This document shows, in pieces, positions 49,928 through 59,041 of a stretch of DNA of 64,000 nucleotides. Every line of letters starts with the position of its first letter. The stretch's first letter is position 1. The notes beneath the pieces are model-generated. The model made no database searches and was not told where the DNA came from. It saw only the letters and a list, made by a program, of their open reading frames with translations. A program made the translations under genes and the position numbers. Origin of the DNA: Mesorhizobium temperatum (GTDB lineage: Bacteria > Pseudomonadota > Alphaproteobacteria > Rhizobiales > Rhizobiaceae); NCBI RefSeq assembly GCF_002284575.1, contig NZ_NPKJ01000075.1:124001-188000 (forward strand), given 5' to 3'.

Positions 49928-51046
49928 ATGTTGCAGCGTCTGGTTCACAATCGAAAAGTCCATGTGCTTGTCGCGACGCCTTCGGGCGTTTCGGGGCAGG
50001 GAGGCATCGACCGCATTATGGGGGCGATGAAGCAGGAGTTCGAGCGGCAGGAGATCGCCGACATCGACGTACACTTCCTTGCCAGCCGCGGCCCAGGGCA
50101 TGTCGGGTTTTCGATCTTCTACATGTTTGACTTTTGCTTGCGGATGCTTGCAGCGCGTCTGGCGAAGCGCGCCGATGTCATCCACATCAATATCTCAGTC
50201 TCCGGCAGCACCTATCGCAAGATGGTGATTGCCGCCTGCGCACGGCTGCTGTCGATACCTTATGTCCTGCATTTGCACGGGGCAGAGTATGAGACGTTCT
50301 GGAAAGACGATCGCAGTTTCATGAGCCGCCGCATCGAAACTCTGTTCGAGCGTGCCGGTCGGGTGATCGTCTTGGGCGGGCTTTGGCGCGACTTCGTCGC
50401 CAGCCGGGCACCGGGGGCGGCCGGAAATATTGTCATCGTTCCCAACGCCACGGCGGTTCCCTCCATGGCGCACGTCGGTGGCGGCGACCATGTCCATATC
50501 CTGTTCCTTGGCCGCATCGGCGACCGCAAGGGCGTGCCGCAATTGCTGGATGCGCTGCACCGCATGGAGCCGATCAAGAGTTGGCGCGCCACGATCGCCG
50601 GCGATGGCGACGTCGAGGCGGCACGGATGAGAACGGCCGAGCTGGGCCTTGCCGAGCGCGTTACCCTTCCTGGCTGGGTCGGGCCCGACGACGTCGCTTC
50701 GCTGATCGCTTCGGCGGACATTCTGGTGCTGCCCTCCTTTGCCGAAAACCTGCCCGTCTCGGTCATCGAAGGCATGGCCGCAGGCCTCGCGGTAGTGACG
50801 ACGCCTGTCGGCGCGGTGGAGGACATCATCACCAACGAGCAATCCGGGTTGCTGGTGCCGCCCGGCGATGTTGCGGCGTTGACCGAGGCGCTGACACGGC
50901 TGGTCGAGAATCCGGCATTGAGAGCCAGGCTTGGTGCTGCCGCGATGGCCGTGCATCGGGAACGGCTTGAGCTCGCACCGTTCGTCGGCGCGATCTGCGA
51001 CGTCTGGAGGTCGGTCGCGTTAAAGGCTCAATCGGTCAAGCGCTGA
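49928..51046 (+). CDS. GT4-family glycosyltransferase
   Basis: GT-B glycosyltransferase, 372 residues. VLVATPSGVSGQGGIDRIMG near residues 12-31 is the glycine-rich N-terminal loop. YVLHLHGAEYETFW is near 112, ILFLGRIGDRKGVPQLLDAL near 190-209, and PSFAENLPVSVIEGMAAGLA near 274-293 carries the donor-binding E-x7-E. ATG 49928 was taken; TTG 49907 would add seven residues. Its donor is unknown. It is the second GT4 enzyme of the locus and stands beside the asparagine synthetase on the opposite strand (convergent, 107-base gap). Confidence 0.9.
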   Translation: MLQRLVHNRKVHVLVATPSGVSGQGGIDRIMGAMKQEFERQEIADIDVHFLASRGPGHVGFSIFYMFDFCLRMLAARLAKRADVIHINISVSGSTYRKMVIAACARLLSIPYVLHLHGAEYETFWKDDRSFMSRRIETLFERAGRVIVLGGLWRDFVASRAPGAAGNIVIVPNATAVPSMAHVGGGDHVHILFLGRIGDRKGVPQLLDALHRMEPIKSWRATIAGDGDVEAARMRTAELGLAERVTLPGWVGPDDVASLIASADILVLPSFAENLPVSVIEGMAAGLAVVTTPVGAVEDIITNEQSGLLVPPGDVAALTEALTRLVENPALRARLGAAAMAVHRERLELAPFVGAICDVWRSVALKAQSVKR

Positions 51047-51153
51047 CGCTGTCCGGTAAACGCGGACGCTGAGATTGCGCGCCGTCGCTTGAGTGCGCAG
51101 GTGAGCCTAAGGCACGCAGCTTCGGGTCGAGCGCGACACCGATCCCATTGGCG

Positions 51154-53043
51154 TCACTGCGGCGCCCCAAGTTCGAACTCGCGATGGAATATCTCCAAAT
51201 TCAACAGCGCCCATATCAGCTTTTCGTGGTCTGCGGCGCCCTTGGTGTGCTCCGAGACGATTTGATCAAGGTATTTCGCGCTCAAATAGCTGCGAATGAC
51301 GGAATGAGAGGAGCAAAGATGGTCGTGCACGTAGTTCCTCATAGACCCGCGAAACCATTCGGCGACGGGCACCTTGAACCCGATCTTGCGGCGGTTGAGA
51401 ATTTCCTCAGGAAGCATGTTGGCCATGCTGTTGCGCAAGATCAGCTTACCCTTCCGCCAACCCACCTTGTAGCGATCGGGCAATTTGCTGACGAACGCAA
51501 CCAGATCGCGATCGAGGAACGGCATTCTTCCTTCGATTGAACCGGCCATCATCATGCGGTCGCCTCGTTCCAAGAGATTGTCGGGCAACCACGATGTCTG
51601 ATCGAAAAACAGCGCCCGGCGAAGATGGGATGCCTTCGCGCTTGAGGAGAACGGGAGGTTGTTACGCTGATTGTGGCAATTGGCCGGCGCACCGGTGAGG
51701 CGACCGTGTTGCCGCGCTGTCATGGCTCCAAACCAGGAGATCATCCGGGTGGCAAAGTCCCTTTCGCCCGCGCTTCGGGCAAATGTATCGAACTTGGCCG
51801 ATGCGCCAGGCATGGCACGTATCAAAGGGGCGAGTAGGTTGTCGTGGAGCAAGGCTGGAACGAGCGACCGGTAGATTCCAGCCAGCGACTCTGCGCGATG
51901 TTTGGGATACCCGCCGAGAATCTCGTCTGCCCCTTCCCCTGTGAGCACCATCTTGACGTCCTGCGAGGCTCGCTCCGACATCAGGTAAATTGGAATATCC
52001 GAACTTTGTGAAACGGGCGCCCCCAGATGGCGAATCAACTTGGGCAGGTGGTCAATCAGGTCGTCCGCTTCAATGACAAGTTCGCAATGATCAGTCTTGA
52101 AATGATCGGCGACGCGTCGGGCGAATGGGAGTTCGCTATAAGCCGGTTCGCTGAAACCGACCGAAAATGTACGAATGGGCTTGTCGCTGTGCTTGGTCAT
52201 CAGGGCGACGATTGCTGACGAATCGAGCCCTCCGGAGAGAAAGGCGCCAAAGGGTGCATCGCTGCGCATTCTGATCTCGACGGAATGGTCGAGCAGTTCC
52301 AGGAATCGTCGCTTGGCGGTTTCGTCGTCGATATCCTCGGTCAGATCCGTTTGATCTGGAGGCGTATAATAGCGCGTTTCCGTCACTGTCCCTTGCGACC
52401 AAACGGCATAGCTTCCGGGGTTGAGTTTGCGGATCTGTTTAAAAAGCGTGCGTGGTCCAGGCACGTAACGCCAGCGCAGATACTCGTGCACAGCGTCCAG
52501 ATTGAGCTGCTGCGCATTCGGTTGCGATGACAGCAACGCATTGATCTCCGAGGCGAAGGACAGCAATTTTTCGCTTTGCATGAGGTAAAGGGGCTTTTTG
52601 CCGAAGGGATCCCGGCCGAGGATCAATTCGTGCCTCTGAGCATCCCAGAGCGCAAAAGCGAACATGCCGCTCAATCGGTCAAACATGGACAAGTGCCACT
52701 GATCATAAGCTCTGAGCAGCACCTCAGTATCGGAGCGCGTTCGAAAACGATGACCGAGGCCGATCAGTTCCTGGCGCAACTCGATATAGTTGTAAATTTC
52801 GCCGTTGAAAATAATTCTGAGCCGGCCGTCGTCGATATGCATCGGCTGATTTGAATCGGCATTTAGGTCAATAATCGCCAGGCGGCGATGCACCATTGCC
52901 AATTGGTTCTCGCCGGTGTTCAAGTCCAAGAACTCGGTACCTTCGGCATCGGGACCACGATGCCGCAATGCGTTGGACATTCTGGCGGCCCGATCTTGTG
53001 GATTCTCGACCCTCGGCCCGATCCAGCCGGCAATTCCACACAT
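51154..53043 (-). CDS. Asparagine synthetase B-like glutamine amidotransferase
   Basis: Glutamine-hydrolysing amidotransferase of 629 residues. The processed N-terminal Cys2 (MCGIAGW) begins the glutaminase domain with RHRGPDAEG near 28 and FNGEIYNYIELR near 78. The C-terminal synthetase domain has the ATP P-loop LSGGLDSSAIVAL near 270 and GEGADEILGGYP near 370. AsnB homologues in polysaccharide loci commonly amidate uronic acids or sugar-linked carboxylates rather than make free asparagine. The adjacent ManNAcA pathway makes this plausible (inference). A housekeeping role is the alternative. Confidence 0.9.
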   Translation of the reverse strand: MCGIAGWIGPRVENPQDRAARMSNALRHRGPDAEGTEFLDLNTGENQLAMVHRRLAIIDLNADSNQPMHIDDGRLRIIFNGEIYNYIELRQELIGLGHRFRTRSDTEVLLRAYDQWHLSMFDRLSGMFAFALWDAQRHELILGRDPFGKKPLYLMQSEKLLSFASEINALLSSQPNAQQLNLDAVHEYLRWRYVPGPRTLFKQIRKLNPGSYAVWSQGTVTETRYYTPPDQTDLTEDIDDETAKRRFLELLDHSVEIRMRSDAPFGAFLSGGLDSSAIVALMTKHSDKPIRTFSVGFSEPAYSELPFARRVADHFKTDHCELVIEADDLIDHLPKLIRHLGAPVSQSSDIPIYLMSERASQDVKMVLTGEGADEILGGYPKHRAESLAGIYRSLVPALLHDNLLAPLIRAMPGASAKFDTFARSAGERDFATRMISWFGAMTARQHGRLTGAPANCHNQRNNLPFSSSAKASHLRRALFFDQTSWLPDNLLERGDRMMMAGSIEGRMPFLDRDLVAFVSKLPDRYKVGWRKGKLILRNSMANMLPEEILNRRKIGFKVPVAEWFRGSMRNYVHDHLCSSHSVIRSYLSAKYLDQIVSEHTKGAADHEKLIWALLNLEIFHREFELGAPQ

Positions 53044-53318
53044 TATCTCTTCCCTGGGCGCGCGTATTCGCGTCGCTGTTTACGACGAATGTATTAAACA
53101 CTTGGTTGCCGACGAACCGGATCGCGCGGAGAAAGCCGCCAAGGTGATTTCACGCTGGGCTTGACTGGTTCGATCAGGCTCTGCCGGTCTGAATGAGGTG
53201 CCACCGACGGTTGCGGCCGGAGACGGCAGATCTTGCCGTTGCGTGACTGATCACTAACTCGTGGCGGGGCAGGATTGGCGTTGCCGCCCGGCTGCTCATC
53301 CGCCAAGAGGCGCAATGG
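53044..53318. other. 275-base intergenic gap between asnB-like and GH5 genes
   Basis: No convincing gene seen. A plus-strand frame antisense to the start of the synthetase gene ends at 53164 with a charged helical tail (HLVADEPDRAEKAAKVISRW). It has no start of its own and may be chance or a gene remnant. Confidence 0.4.
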
Positions 53319-54563
53319 CTACGGCAGGCCCAGTGCCCGCAACATCTCCTGGTCTGGGATCGCAGGCCCTTCGGGCCGGATGACGGTCATTCCATAGGGA
53401 TTGGAGAATTCCCAGACAGACCATGGTATCGCGAAGCGTTCCGCCTGCTGGCGCACCGCCGTGAGATAGCGCAGACGGTCAGCGTCGAACGCGCCCATTC
53501 GGCCGTCCGCAGACATGAGGATGGCGCCGAATTCGCCCATGAAGAGCCGCCGGCTTGGAATGCCATGCGCCTCGGCCCAGTCGACCGCCTGACGGAAGCT
53601 CGCCTCGAGTTGGCTCGGGCCCCAATTGTGCTCGAAATATCGGGCGATTGCTTCACGCGCCGCGACCATGTTCATCACCTGTTCGACCGGGCTCAAGCCG
53701 GCCGCGTCCATCTGCGCCTTAAGGGTTTCGGTCACCTTTTCGGGCGTGCTGCTGTCGGCCGGCCAGGGCAGGCCCGAGGCGAAGGCACCTGTCCCGTCGG
53801 GCCGCTGGTGCGTGAAACTGTGCGGCTCATACATGTGGAAGCTGTAGTAGAGGTTCGGATCGTCGAACCCCGGGGTGAGATTGACCAGTCCGGCAATGCT
53901 GCCGCCACAGGCGCCTGTTGCGACGATGGTGAGTTCGCTGCTGACTGCGCGAATATCGCGGACCGTGTCTGCCATGATCCGCTGCCAGTCATCGCTCCCG
54001 CTCGAATCACAAGGGTAGTATGCCGGCTCGTTGTAAGGCTCGAGGGCTACCTTGTCGGTGCCAACCTTGACCAGCATGGTGGCGACCGCCACCACCATTT
54101 CGCGATAGCTGGCAACGCCCTCGCTGTCGGCACCGTCATAGATCATCTCCATGCTGTAGGCCGGAACCTGGGTGACGCCGTGCAGGTCGAAGACCACCTT
54201 AAGGCCGGCCGACGTGACCCGCTCGACCGCGGCGGCAAGTATGTCCAGCGCCTGCCGCCGTTTGACGCCCTCGCTGGCAAGCAGAGGGCCGGGGTCGACG
54301 CTCAGCCGGACGAAGTCGAAGCCCATCGATCGAATGCGCGCAAACGCGTCGCCGCCGGGCCAATCGGCGAGCGGCCTATGTCCAGCGCGCCACTCCTCCT
54401 CGCTGCGATAGGGCGGCCAACGGTAGGATCCATCGTCGTCTACCGACGACCAGTTCAGCCATTCATGCACGCCAACGCCGCGCTGGAGCGGGATCGGCGC
54501 AGCGTTGGCGGCTATCGCCATGCCGAGCACCCACGCCGCAACACACGCCATCCTTCTCATCAT
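53319..54563 (-). CDS. Secreted glycoside hydrolase family 5 (cellulase-like)
   Basis: Exported glycosidase, 414 residues from the double ATG at 54563. The signal peptide MACVAAWVLGMAIAANA is cleaved near residue 22. GVGVHEWLNWS starts the barrel, and FDFVRLSVDPGPLL near 83 gives the conserved Arg. The acid/base Glu is in LEPYNEPAYY near 195, the His-Tyr pair in YSFHMYEPHSF near 255, and the nucleophile Glu in LFMGEFGAI near 345. Endoglucanases in EPS and cellulose loci trim or release the polymer. The longer frame reaching 55190 runs antisense through the neighbouring gene and is not coding. Confidence 0.88.
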   Translation of the reverse strand: MMRRMACVAAWVLGMAIAANAAPIPLQRGVGVHEWLNWSSVDDDGSYRWPPYRSEEEWRAGHRPLADWPGGDAFARIRSMGFDFVRLSVDPGPLLASEGVKRRQALDILAAAVERVTSAGLKVVFDLHGVTQVPAYSMEMIYDGADSEGVASYREMVVAVATMLVKVGTDKVALEPYNEPAYYPCDSSGSDDWQRIMADTVRDIRAVSSELTIVATGACGGSIAGLVNLTPGFDDPNLYYSFHMYEPHSFTHQRPDGTGAFASGLPWPADSSTPEKVTETLKAQMDAAGLSPVEQVMNMVAAREAIARYFEHNWGPSQLEASFRQAVDWAEAHGIPSRRLFMGEFGAILMSADGRMGAFDADRLRYLTAVRQQAERFAIPWSVWEFSNPYGMTVIRPEGPAIPDQEMLRALGLP

Positions 54564-54677
54564 CACTCTCCGTATCACGGTCGGAGATATTAACCGCAGG
54601 ATCGGAAAAGGAGGATTGCCGTCGCAAGGCTTTTCGACAGCATGGTATATAAGAATCGAAACCTTAGCGGAGCGCGT

Positions 54678-56579
54678 ATGAGAATCGGCTGGTACATCAA
54701 CCGGTTGCGCAGCATGGAGCCGGCTGAGGTGTTGCACCGGCTGGGCGAGCAGCGTCGAAGGATCGCTTCGCGCCGCCGCGACGATGGCTGGGAGCGCTAT
54801 GCTTCGCCCCAGTTGCACCCGGTGCTGCGTGGATTGCGCGATGCTGCGCTGGCTGCGACACCGGCTCAACGGCAAGCCATAGCGGCGGCGGTGCAAAACA
54901 CGCTTGGGGGCCAGTTTTCCGCACTTGGGCGGACATGGCCACGGCGCGACTGCGATCGGCTGTTTCCTCCCGAGCTTTGGCGCCTTGATCCGGTGACCGG
55001 CAGGCTTTGGCCGGGCCCCGAGACCCATACTTTCGATATCGATTTTCGTAATGACGGCGGCCGCGGCGATGTAAAATACGTTTGGGAGATCAACCGGCTG
55101 CAGCAGCTGCCGCCACTGGCCGCCCACCTGCTTCTCGCCGGCGACGACCAGTCCCGGATGGCCATAGAGGCGGCGATCGACAGCTGGCATTTAGCCAATC
55201 CGCCGTTTCGAGGGGTTGGCTGGGCCTCCGGCATCGAAGTAGCGCTGCGAGCCATCAGCCTGATTGTCACCATGGACCTCGTCGGCGACCGACTGGGCGC
55301 GGCGACACGGCAGCAAGTGGGTGAAATACTAGCGGCAAGCGCCTATTGGCTGCCGCGGTTCCCTTCGCAATTTTCGTCCGCCAACAACCATCTCGTCGCA
55401 GAACTGGCTGGCGAGTATCTGATCGGCCTGGCGTTGGGGACCGCACCCGACGCTGCACGCGGCGCCCTCCTGGCTGAGGCGCGCAAGCAGATTCTCGCCG
55501 ATGGCGCCGGTGCCGAGCAGACCCCGACATATGCGGCCTTCACCGCCGAACTCATCTTGCTGTGCGCCGCTGCGGCACGCCAAGCCGGAACGCCGTTTCC
55601 CTCGCCCGTCGAAGCGCGTCTGGCCGCATTTGCCAATTTCGTCGCCTGGCTCTCACCAGCCGCCGGCTTTGGCGACAACGATGAAGGTCGCGTGCTGACG
55701 CTCGGGGACGACCCGGACTATGTCCGATCCGTCGCCGCTGCCATCCTTGGCTTTCTACGGATGCCGGGCAACGCGGCGGCGCCAGACGATTTTCGTGCGC
55801 TTTTCTTTGGCACGCCGTCGGAACCGGCACCGGCGTCGCATGGGCTGCAAACGTTCACGCAAGGCGGGCTCTCCGTCTGGCGCGGTGAGATGAACGGCCG
55901 CAGCATCGATCTGACATTCGACCACGGCCCGCTCGGCTATCTCTCGATAGCGGCTCACGGCCATGCCGACGCGCTGTCGCTCACCTTGTGCGTCGATGGC
56001 GAGCCGGTGCTGGTCGACCCCGGCACCTGGCTCTACGGTTCGGGGGGCGTCTGGCGCGACTGGTTCCGCTCAACACCGGCGCATAACACGCTGAATATCG
56101 AGGGCAAAAGCCAAAGCATCATCGCCGGGATGTTCAACTGGTCGCACAAGGCGGCTGCGGCATTGGTGGAGAGCGAGCCGGGAACGCACTGGAAGCTGCG
56201 CGCCCAGCATGACGGGTATAGAAGCCGCTTCGGTGTCGTGCATCAGCGCACCGTGATGTACCAGGCCGACGGGATCGTCGTGACCGACCAACTGCTCGGC
56301 GGCAGGCGCGTGGCCGAGGTCGTCTTTCAACTCGCAGCCGGCCTCGGCACCAACCGGGACGGAAGCACGATCATGGTGCTGCGCGGCGATGAACCGCTGA
56401 TAGCCATTCGCTTTCCGGACGCTGCGGTCGAGATCCGCGCCGGCGGCGACGCACCGGGGCAAGGCGGCTGGGTTTCACCGCGTTTTGGCGCCAGGCAGCC
56501 AGCCGAACGCATCGCCTGGCACGGCGAAGTGGGCGAAGACGGAATTAAGATCCACCTCGCGGCAATCCCCCCGTCGTAA
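54678..56579 (+). CDS. Heparinase II/III family protein
   Basis: 633-residue protein with an N-terminal alpha/alpha toroid (about 1-330) and a C-terminal beta-sandwich heparinase II/III domain. HGHADALSLTLCVDGEPVLV near residues 433-452 and DPGTWLYGSGGVWRDWFRST near 453-472 are the family hallmark, with RSTPAHNTLNI following. NNHLVAELAG near 236-245 carries the Asn/His of the toroid site. No signal peptide is visible, so it may act in the cytoplasm or periplasm by another route. Homologues accompany EPS genes and cleave or modify uronic-acid polymers, fitting ManNAcA here. ATG 54678 follows GCGGAG; an upstream ATG at 54642 is less likely. Confidence 0.88.
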   Translation: MRIGWYINRLRSMEPAEVLHRLGEQRRRIASRRRDDGWERYASPQLHPVLRGLRDAALAATPAQRQAIAAAVQNTLGGQFSALGRTWPRRDCDRLFPPELWRLDPVTGRLWPGPETHTFDIDFRNDGGRGDVKYVWEINRLQQLPPLAAHLLLAGDDQSRMAIEAAIDSWHLANPPFRGVGWASGIEVALRAISLIVTMDLVGDRLGAATRQQVGEILAASAYWLPRFPSQFSSANNHLVAELAGEYLIGLALGTAPDAARGALLAEARKQILADGAGAEQTPTYAAFTAELILLCAAAARQAGTPFPSPVEARLAAFANFVAWLSPAAGFGDNDEGRVLTLGDDPDYVRSVAAAILGFLRMPGNAAAPDDFRALFFGTPSEPAPASHGLQTFTQGGLSVWRGEMNGRSIDLTFDHGPLGYLSIAAHGHADALSLTLCVDGEPVLVDPGTWLYGSGGVWRDWFRSTPAHNTLNIEGKSQSIIAGMFNWSHKAAAALVESEPGTHWKLRAQHDGYRSRFGVVHQRTVMYQADGIVVTDQLLGGRRVAEVVFQLAAGLGTNRDGSTIMVLRGDEPLIAIRFPDAAVEIRAGGDAPGQGGWVSPRFGARQPAERIAWHGEVGEDGIKIHLAAIPPS

Positions 56580-56822
56580 AGACAGCGCCCGGCGCCGCTG
56601 CAGAGCGGCCTATCCGGTGTTCCGGCCGTATTCGAGATTAATTACGCTCGGACATTTAGCGTTTTGTTACGGTTGATCTGCTAGTCTGGCACAAATCCGG
56701 CGTGCTTTGCTCGTTGCAGCCGCAATAGCCACCTGGTTGCGGCAACATGCAGTGGATTTGGCAAGTTTTTTGCTTCGCAATTCGCCGGATCGCCATCTCA
56801 CGGCCCAGGAGCCACTGCACCG
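56580..56822. promoter_or_regulatory. 243-base promoter region before the hydroxylase gene
   Basis: No gene seen. The middle is AT-rich (GAGATTAATTACG and TTTAGCGTTTTGTTACGG) and is the likely promoter of the hydroxylase and acyltransferase pair. A TGGCAC at about 56690 lacks a matching -12 TTGC and is not a sigma-54 site. Confidence 0.35.
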
Positions 56823-57818
56823 ATGTTTTCTGAATTCGCCAGAGTGATTGTGGAAAAGCTTGCGAACGTCAATCTGCTGACGCTCGGCCTGCTTTTTCTC
56901 ACGGCACTGGGCAGCGCGGTGATCGCTTACTGGCGAACCGTCGAGCATAAATCCCTCAGGGACTTTTTCGATTTCGCTTTCCCGGCGGAAGTCATCCTGC
57001 ACCCGTCGGCGCGAGCGGATGTTCTATTTTGGGTCACCAAACGGGCGATAATGCCTTTCCTGCTCATCCCTGCCGGCGTCACCTTCGTTGCCGCCGTGGG
57101 CTATGGGACACACCAGGCAATCGGCTGGCTCTTTGATATCCAGGCGCCGCTCATCGACGGCCCGGCCGGACCGGTGACGATCGTCATCTTCACCGCAACC
57201 ATGCTGATCGCCTACGATATTTCGTACTATCTCTACCATGTCGCCCAGCACCACTTCCCGTTCCTGTGGGAATTGCACAAAGTGCATCATTCGGCCGAGG
57301 TGATGGTGGGAATCACCAAGGATCGAGTTCATCCGCTGGACGACCTGATGAACCGTATCTGGGATGGCGTCATCCCGGGGATCTGCTTCGGCATCTGGAG
57401 CCTGATCGCGCTCGATCCAGTAGAGATCGCTATCTTCGGCATCAACGTCTATGTCATCCGCAACATCCTGATGATGGACTTTGTTCGCCATACCCATTTC
57501 AAGATTTCCTTCGGCCCGCTGAACAACATCATCTTGTGTCCGCATTGGCACCAGGTGCACCACAGCATCGACCCTCGCCACTACGACAAGAATTTTGGCC
57601 TGCTGTTTTCGTTCTGGGATCGCCTCTTCGGGACGCAGTTTGTCCCGGATCCGGATGAGGACCTCAAATTTGGCCTGATAGATCGCGATGTGCGCGACTA
57701 TCAGTCGCTCTTTGGGCTTTACATCCTGCCGCTCAAGAAGATGGGAGGGCATGTCGTCCGACTGTTCCAGAGGCGTCCCGATGTCATCGCTCAGCCACAG
57801 GATCGTTCCCCTTCATGA
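56823..57818 (+). CDS. Sterol desaturase/fatty acid hydroxylase family membrane protein
   Basis: Membrane-bound di-iron hydroxylase, 331 residues. The histidine clusters are YLYHVAQHH near residues 138-146, LHKVHHSAE near 153-161 and HWHQVHHSIDPRHYDKNFG near 241-259, the eight-His pattern of the superfamily. Four or five membrane segments precede and surround them. Substrates in bacteria include fatty acyl chains, hopanoids and carotenoids. Position at the end of an EPS locus and a 4-base overlap (ATGA) with the acyltransferase-like gene suggest a lipid or acyl modification linked to envelope assembly. No specific substrate can be given. Confidence 0.87.
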   Translation: MFSEFARVIVEKLANVNLLTLGLLFLTALGSAVIAYWRTVEHKSLRDFFDFAFPAEVILHPSARADVLFWVTKRAIMPFLLIPAGVTFVAAVGYGTHQAIGWLFDIQAPLIDGPAGPVTIVIFTATMLIAYDISYYLYHVAQHHFPFLWELHKVHHSAEVMVGITKDRVHPLDDLMNRIWDGVIPGICFGIWSLIALDPVEIAIFGINVYVIRNILMMDFVRHTHFKISFGPLNNIILCPHWHQVHHSIDPRHYDKNFGLLFSFWDRLFGTQFVPDPDEDLKFGLIDRDVRDYQSLFGLYILPLKKMGGHVVRLFQRRPDVIAQPQDRSPS

Positions 57819-58945
57819 ACACCATTGTTTCGATTGACGCTTCGAGCGCAGAGCGCCTGGAAGTTGTCCGTTCGGCGGATCGCCTGGCTGCGATCGAAGC
57901 CGATTGGATGCATCTTTGGCATCGCACCGATGGGCTGATCTTTCAGAGTCATGCCTGGATTTCGGCATGGTGGAGTACCGTAGCGGACCGTGACCAGCGC
58001 GCGCTGCGGATCGGCCTGGTCTGGAACGGTGACAGGCTGGTTGCCGTCGTTCCCCTGACGATCGGCAAGCGCAAAGGCCTGCGGTTTCTCGAATGGGCGG
58101 CCAGCAGCTATACCGATTACGGGGATATCCTCGTTGCTCCGGAATGCTCGTTATCGGCCCTGCAGGACGTATGGGCCCAGATCTGTGACGCCGGTGGCTT
58201 CGATATTGCCTTTCTCAATCATCTCTTGCCGGGTGCGGCGGTCCGCAAAATTTTCACTCCGGATACTTCCGGCGGGATCAGGCTTCGCCCCAATCACAGA
58301 GAGGAAGTCAGTTATCGCGTGGCCGGACAGTGGCAGAGCGGAGCCGCGTGGTTCGCGGAGCAATCGAAAAAGACGCGGCAGAACTATCGGCGCGGCGTCA
58401 AGACGTTGGAAGAAGCGGGGAAAATAAAATTTCGCCTGCTTGCGCCAGACGAGCCACTGCAGCCGGTACTGGACCGGCTCTCTGCGCTGAAGCGCAGATG
58501 GCTGGTGGAGCGCAAGCGTGAATCCCAACTTTTTGAAGAGGGAGCGCCAGTGCTCGCCGCACTCGTCGACGCGCTGGCGCGCGCCGGCGTGCTGCGCATT
58601 TTCGTACTTGAATGCGATGGCGCGATGGTCTCGGTCTCCATCAACTTCGTCCAGCACCACACCATGATGGCGTTCGTGACCACTTTCGATCCGGATTTCA
58701 GCCAAGCGTCGCCCGGCATGATCCTGATGATGGACTACATACAGTGGTCGATCGATCACGGCTTGGGCACGGTCGATTTCCTGTGCGGCGCAGAGTCGTT
58801 CAAGCACAAATTCGCAACGCAGGGTGTCGTCCTGCAATCCGTTATTGGGGCGCGTACGGCGCAAGGCTCGATCGCTTCTCTTGCCGATCGTATGCGTCAG
58901 AGGGTCCGGCACGTACGCGGGCGCGGACCGGTGCCGACATCTTGA
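57815..58945 (+). CDS. GNAT-type acyltransferase, CelD/BioF2-like
   Basis: 376-residue protein of the Acetyltransf_6 (CelD, cellulose-biosynthesis-associated) group. LIFQSHAWISAWWSTVADRD near residues 35-54 and LEWAASSYTDYGDILVAPEC near 91-110 are the characteristic first half. QSKKTRQNYRRGVKTLEEAG near 185-204 and the duplicated GNAT core (FVLECDGAMVSVSINFVQHH near 266-285) follow. YIQWSIDHGLGTVDFLCGAE near 309-328 contains the usual C-terminal motif. It probably acylates a sugar or polymer subunit. It overlaps the hydroxylase gene by 4 bases, so the two are co-translated. Confidence 0.87.
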   Translation: MNTIVSIDASSAERLEVVRSADRLAAIEADWMHLWHRTDGLIFQSHAWISAWWSTVADRDQRALRIGLVWNGDRLVAVVPLTIGKRKGLRFLEWAASSYTDYGDILVAPECSLSALQDVWAQICDAGGFDIAFLNHLLPGAAVRKIFTPDTSGGIRLRPNHREEVSYRVAGQWQSGAAWFAEQSKKTRQNYRRGVKTLEEAGKIKFRLLAPDEPLQPVLDRLSALKRRWLVERKRESQLFEEGAPVLAALVDALARAGVLRIFVLECDGAMVSVSINFVQHHTMMAFVTTFDPDFSQASPGMILMMDYIQWSIDHGLGTVDFLCGAESFKHKFATQGVVLQSVIGARTAQGSIASLADRMRQRVRHVRGRGPVPTS

Positions 58946-59041
58946 TTTCGGCTTGATCGGCGCCGGAACACCGTGCCCGACAGGCAATGGCAAGCGGTGT
59001 CCTATCGCTTCCCTCATCGGGTCGCCGGCAGCACCAACCGC

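Noticed and set aside
54564..55190. N-terminal extension of the GH5 frame to 55190
   Set aside because: It lies antisense within the heparinase-like gene, and a signal peptide begins at the double ATG at 54563.
56680..56710. Second sigma-54 promoter at TGGCAC near 56690
   Set aside because: No TTGC at the required 5-base spacing; the -12 position reads CGGC.
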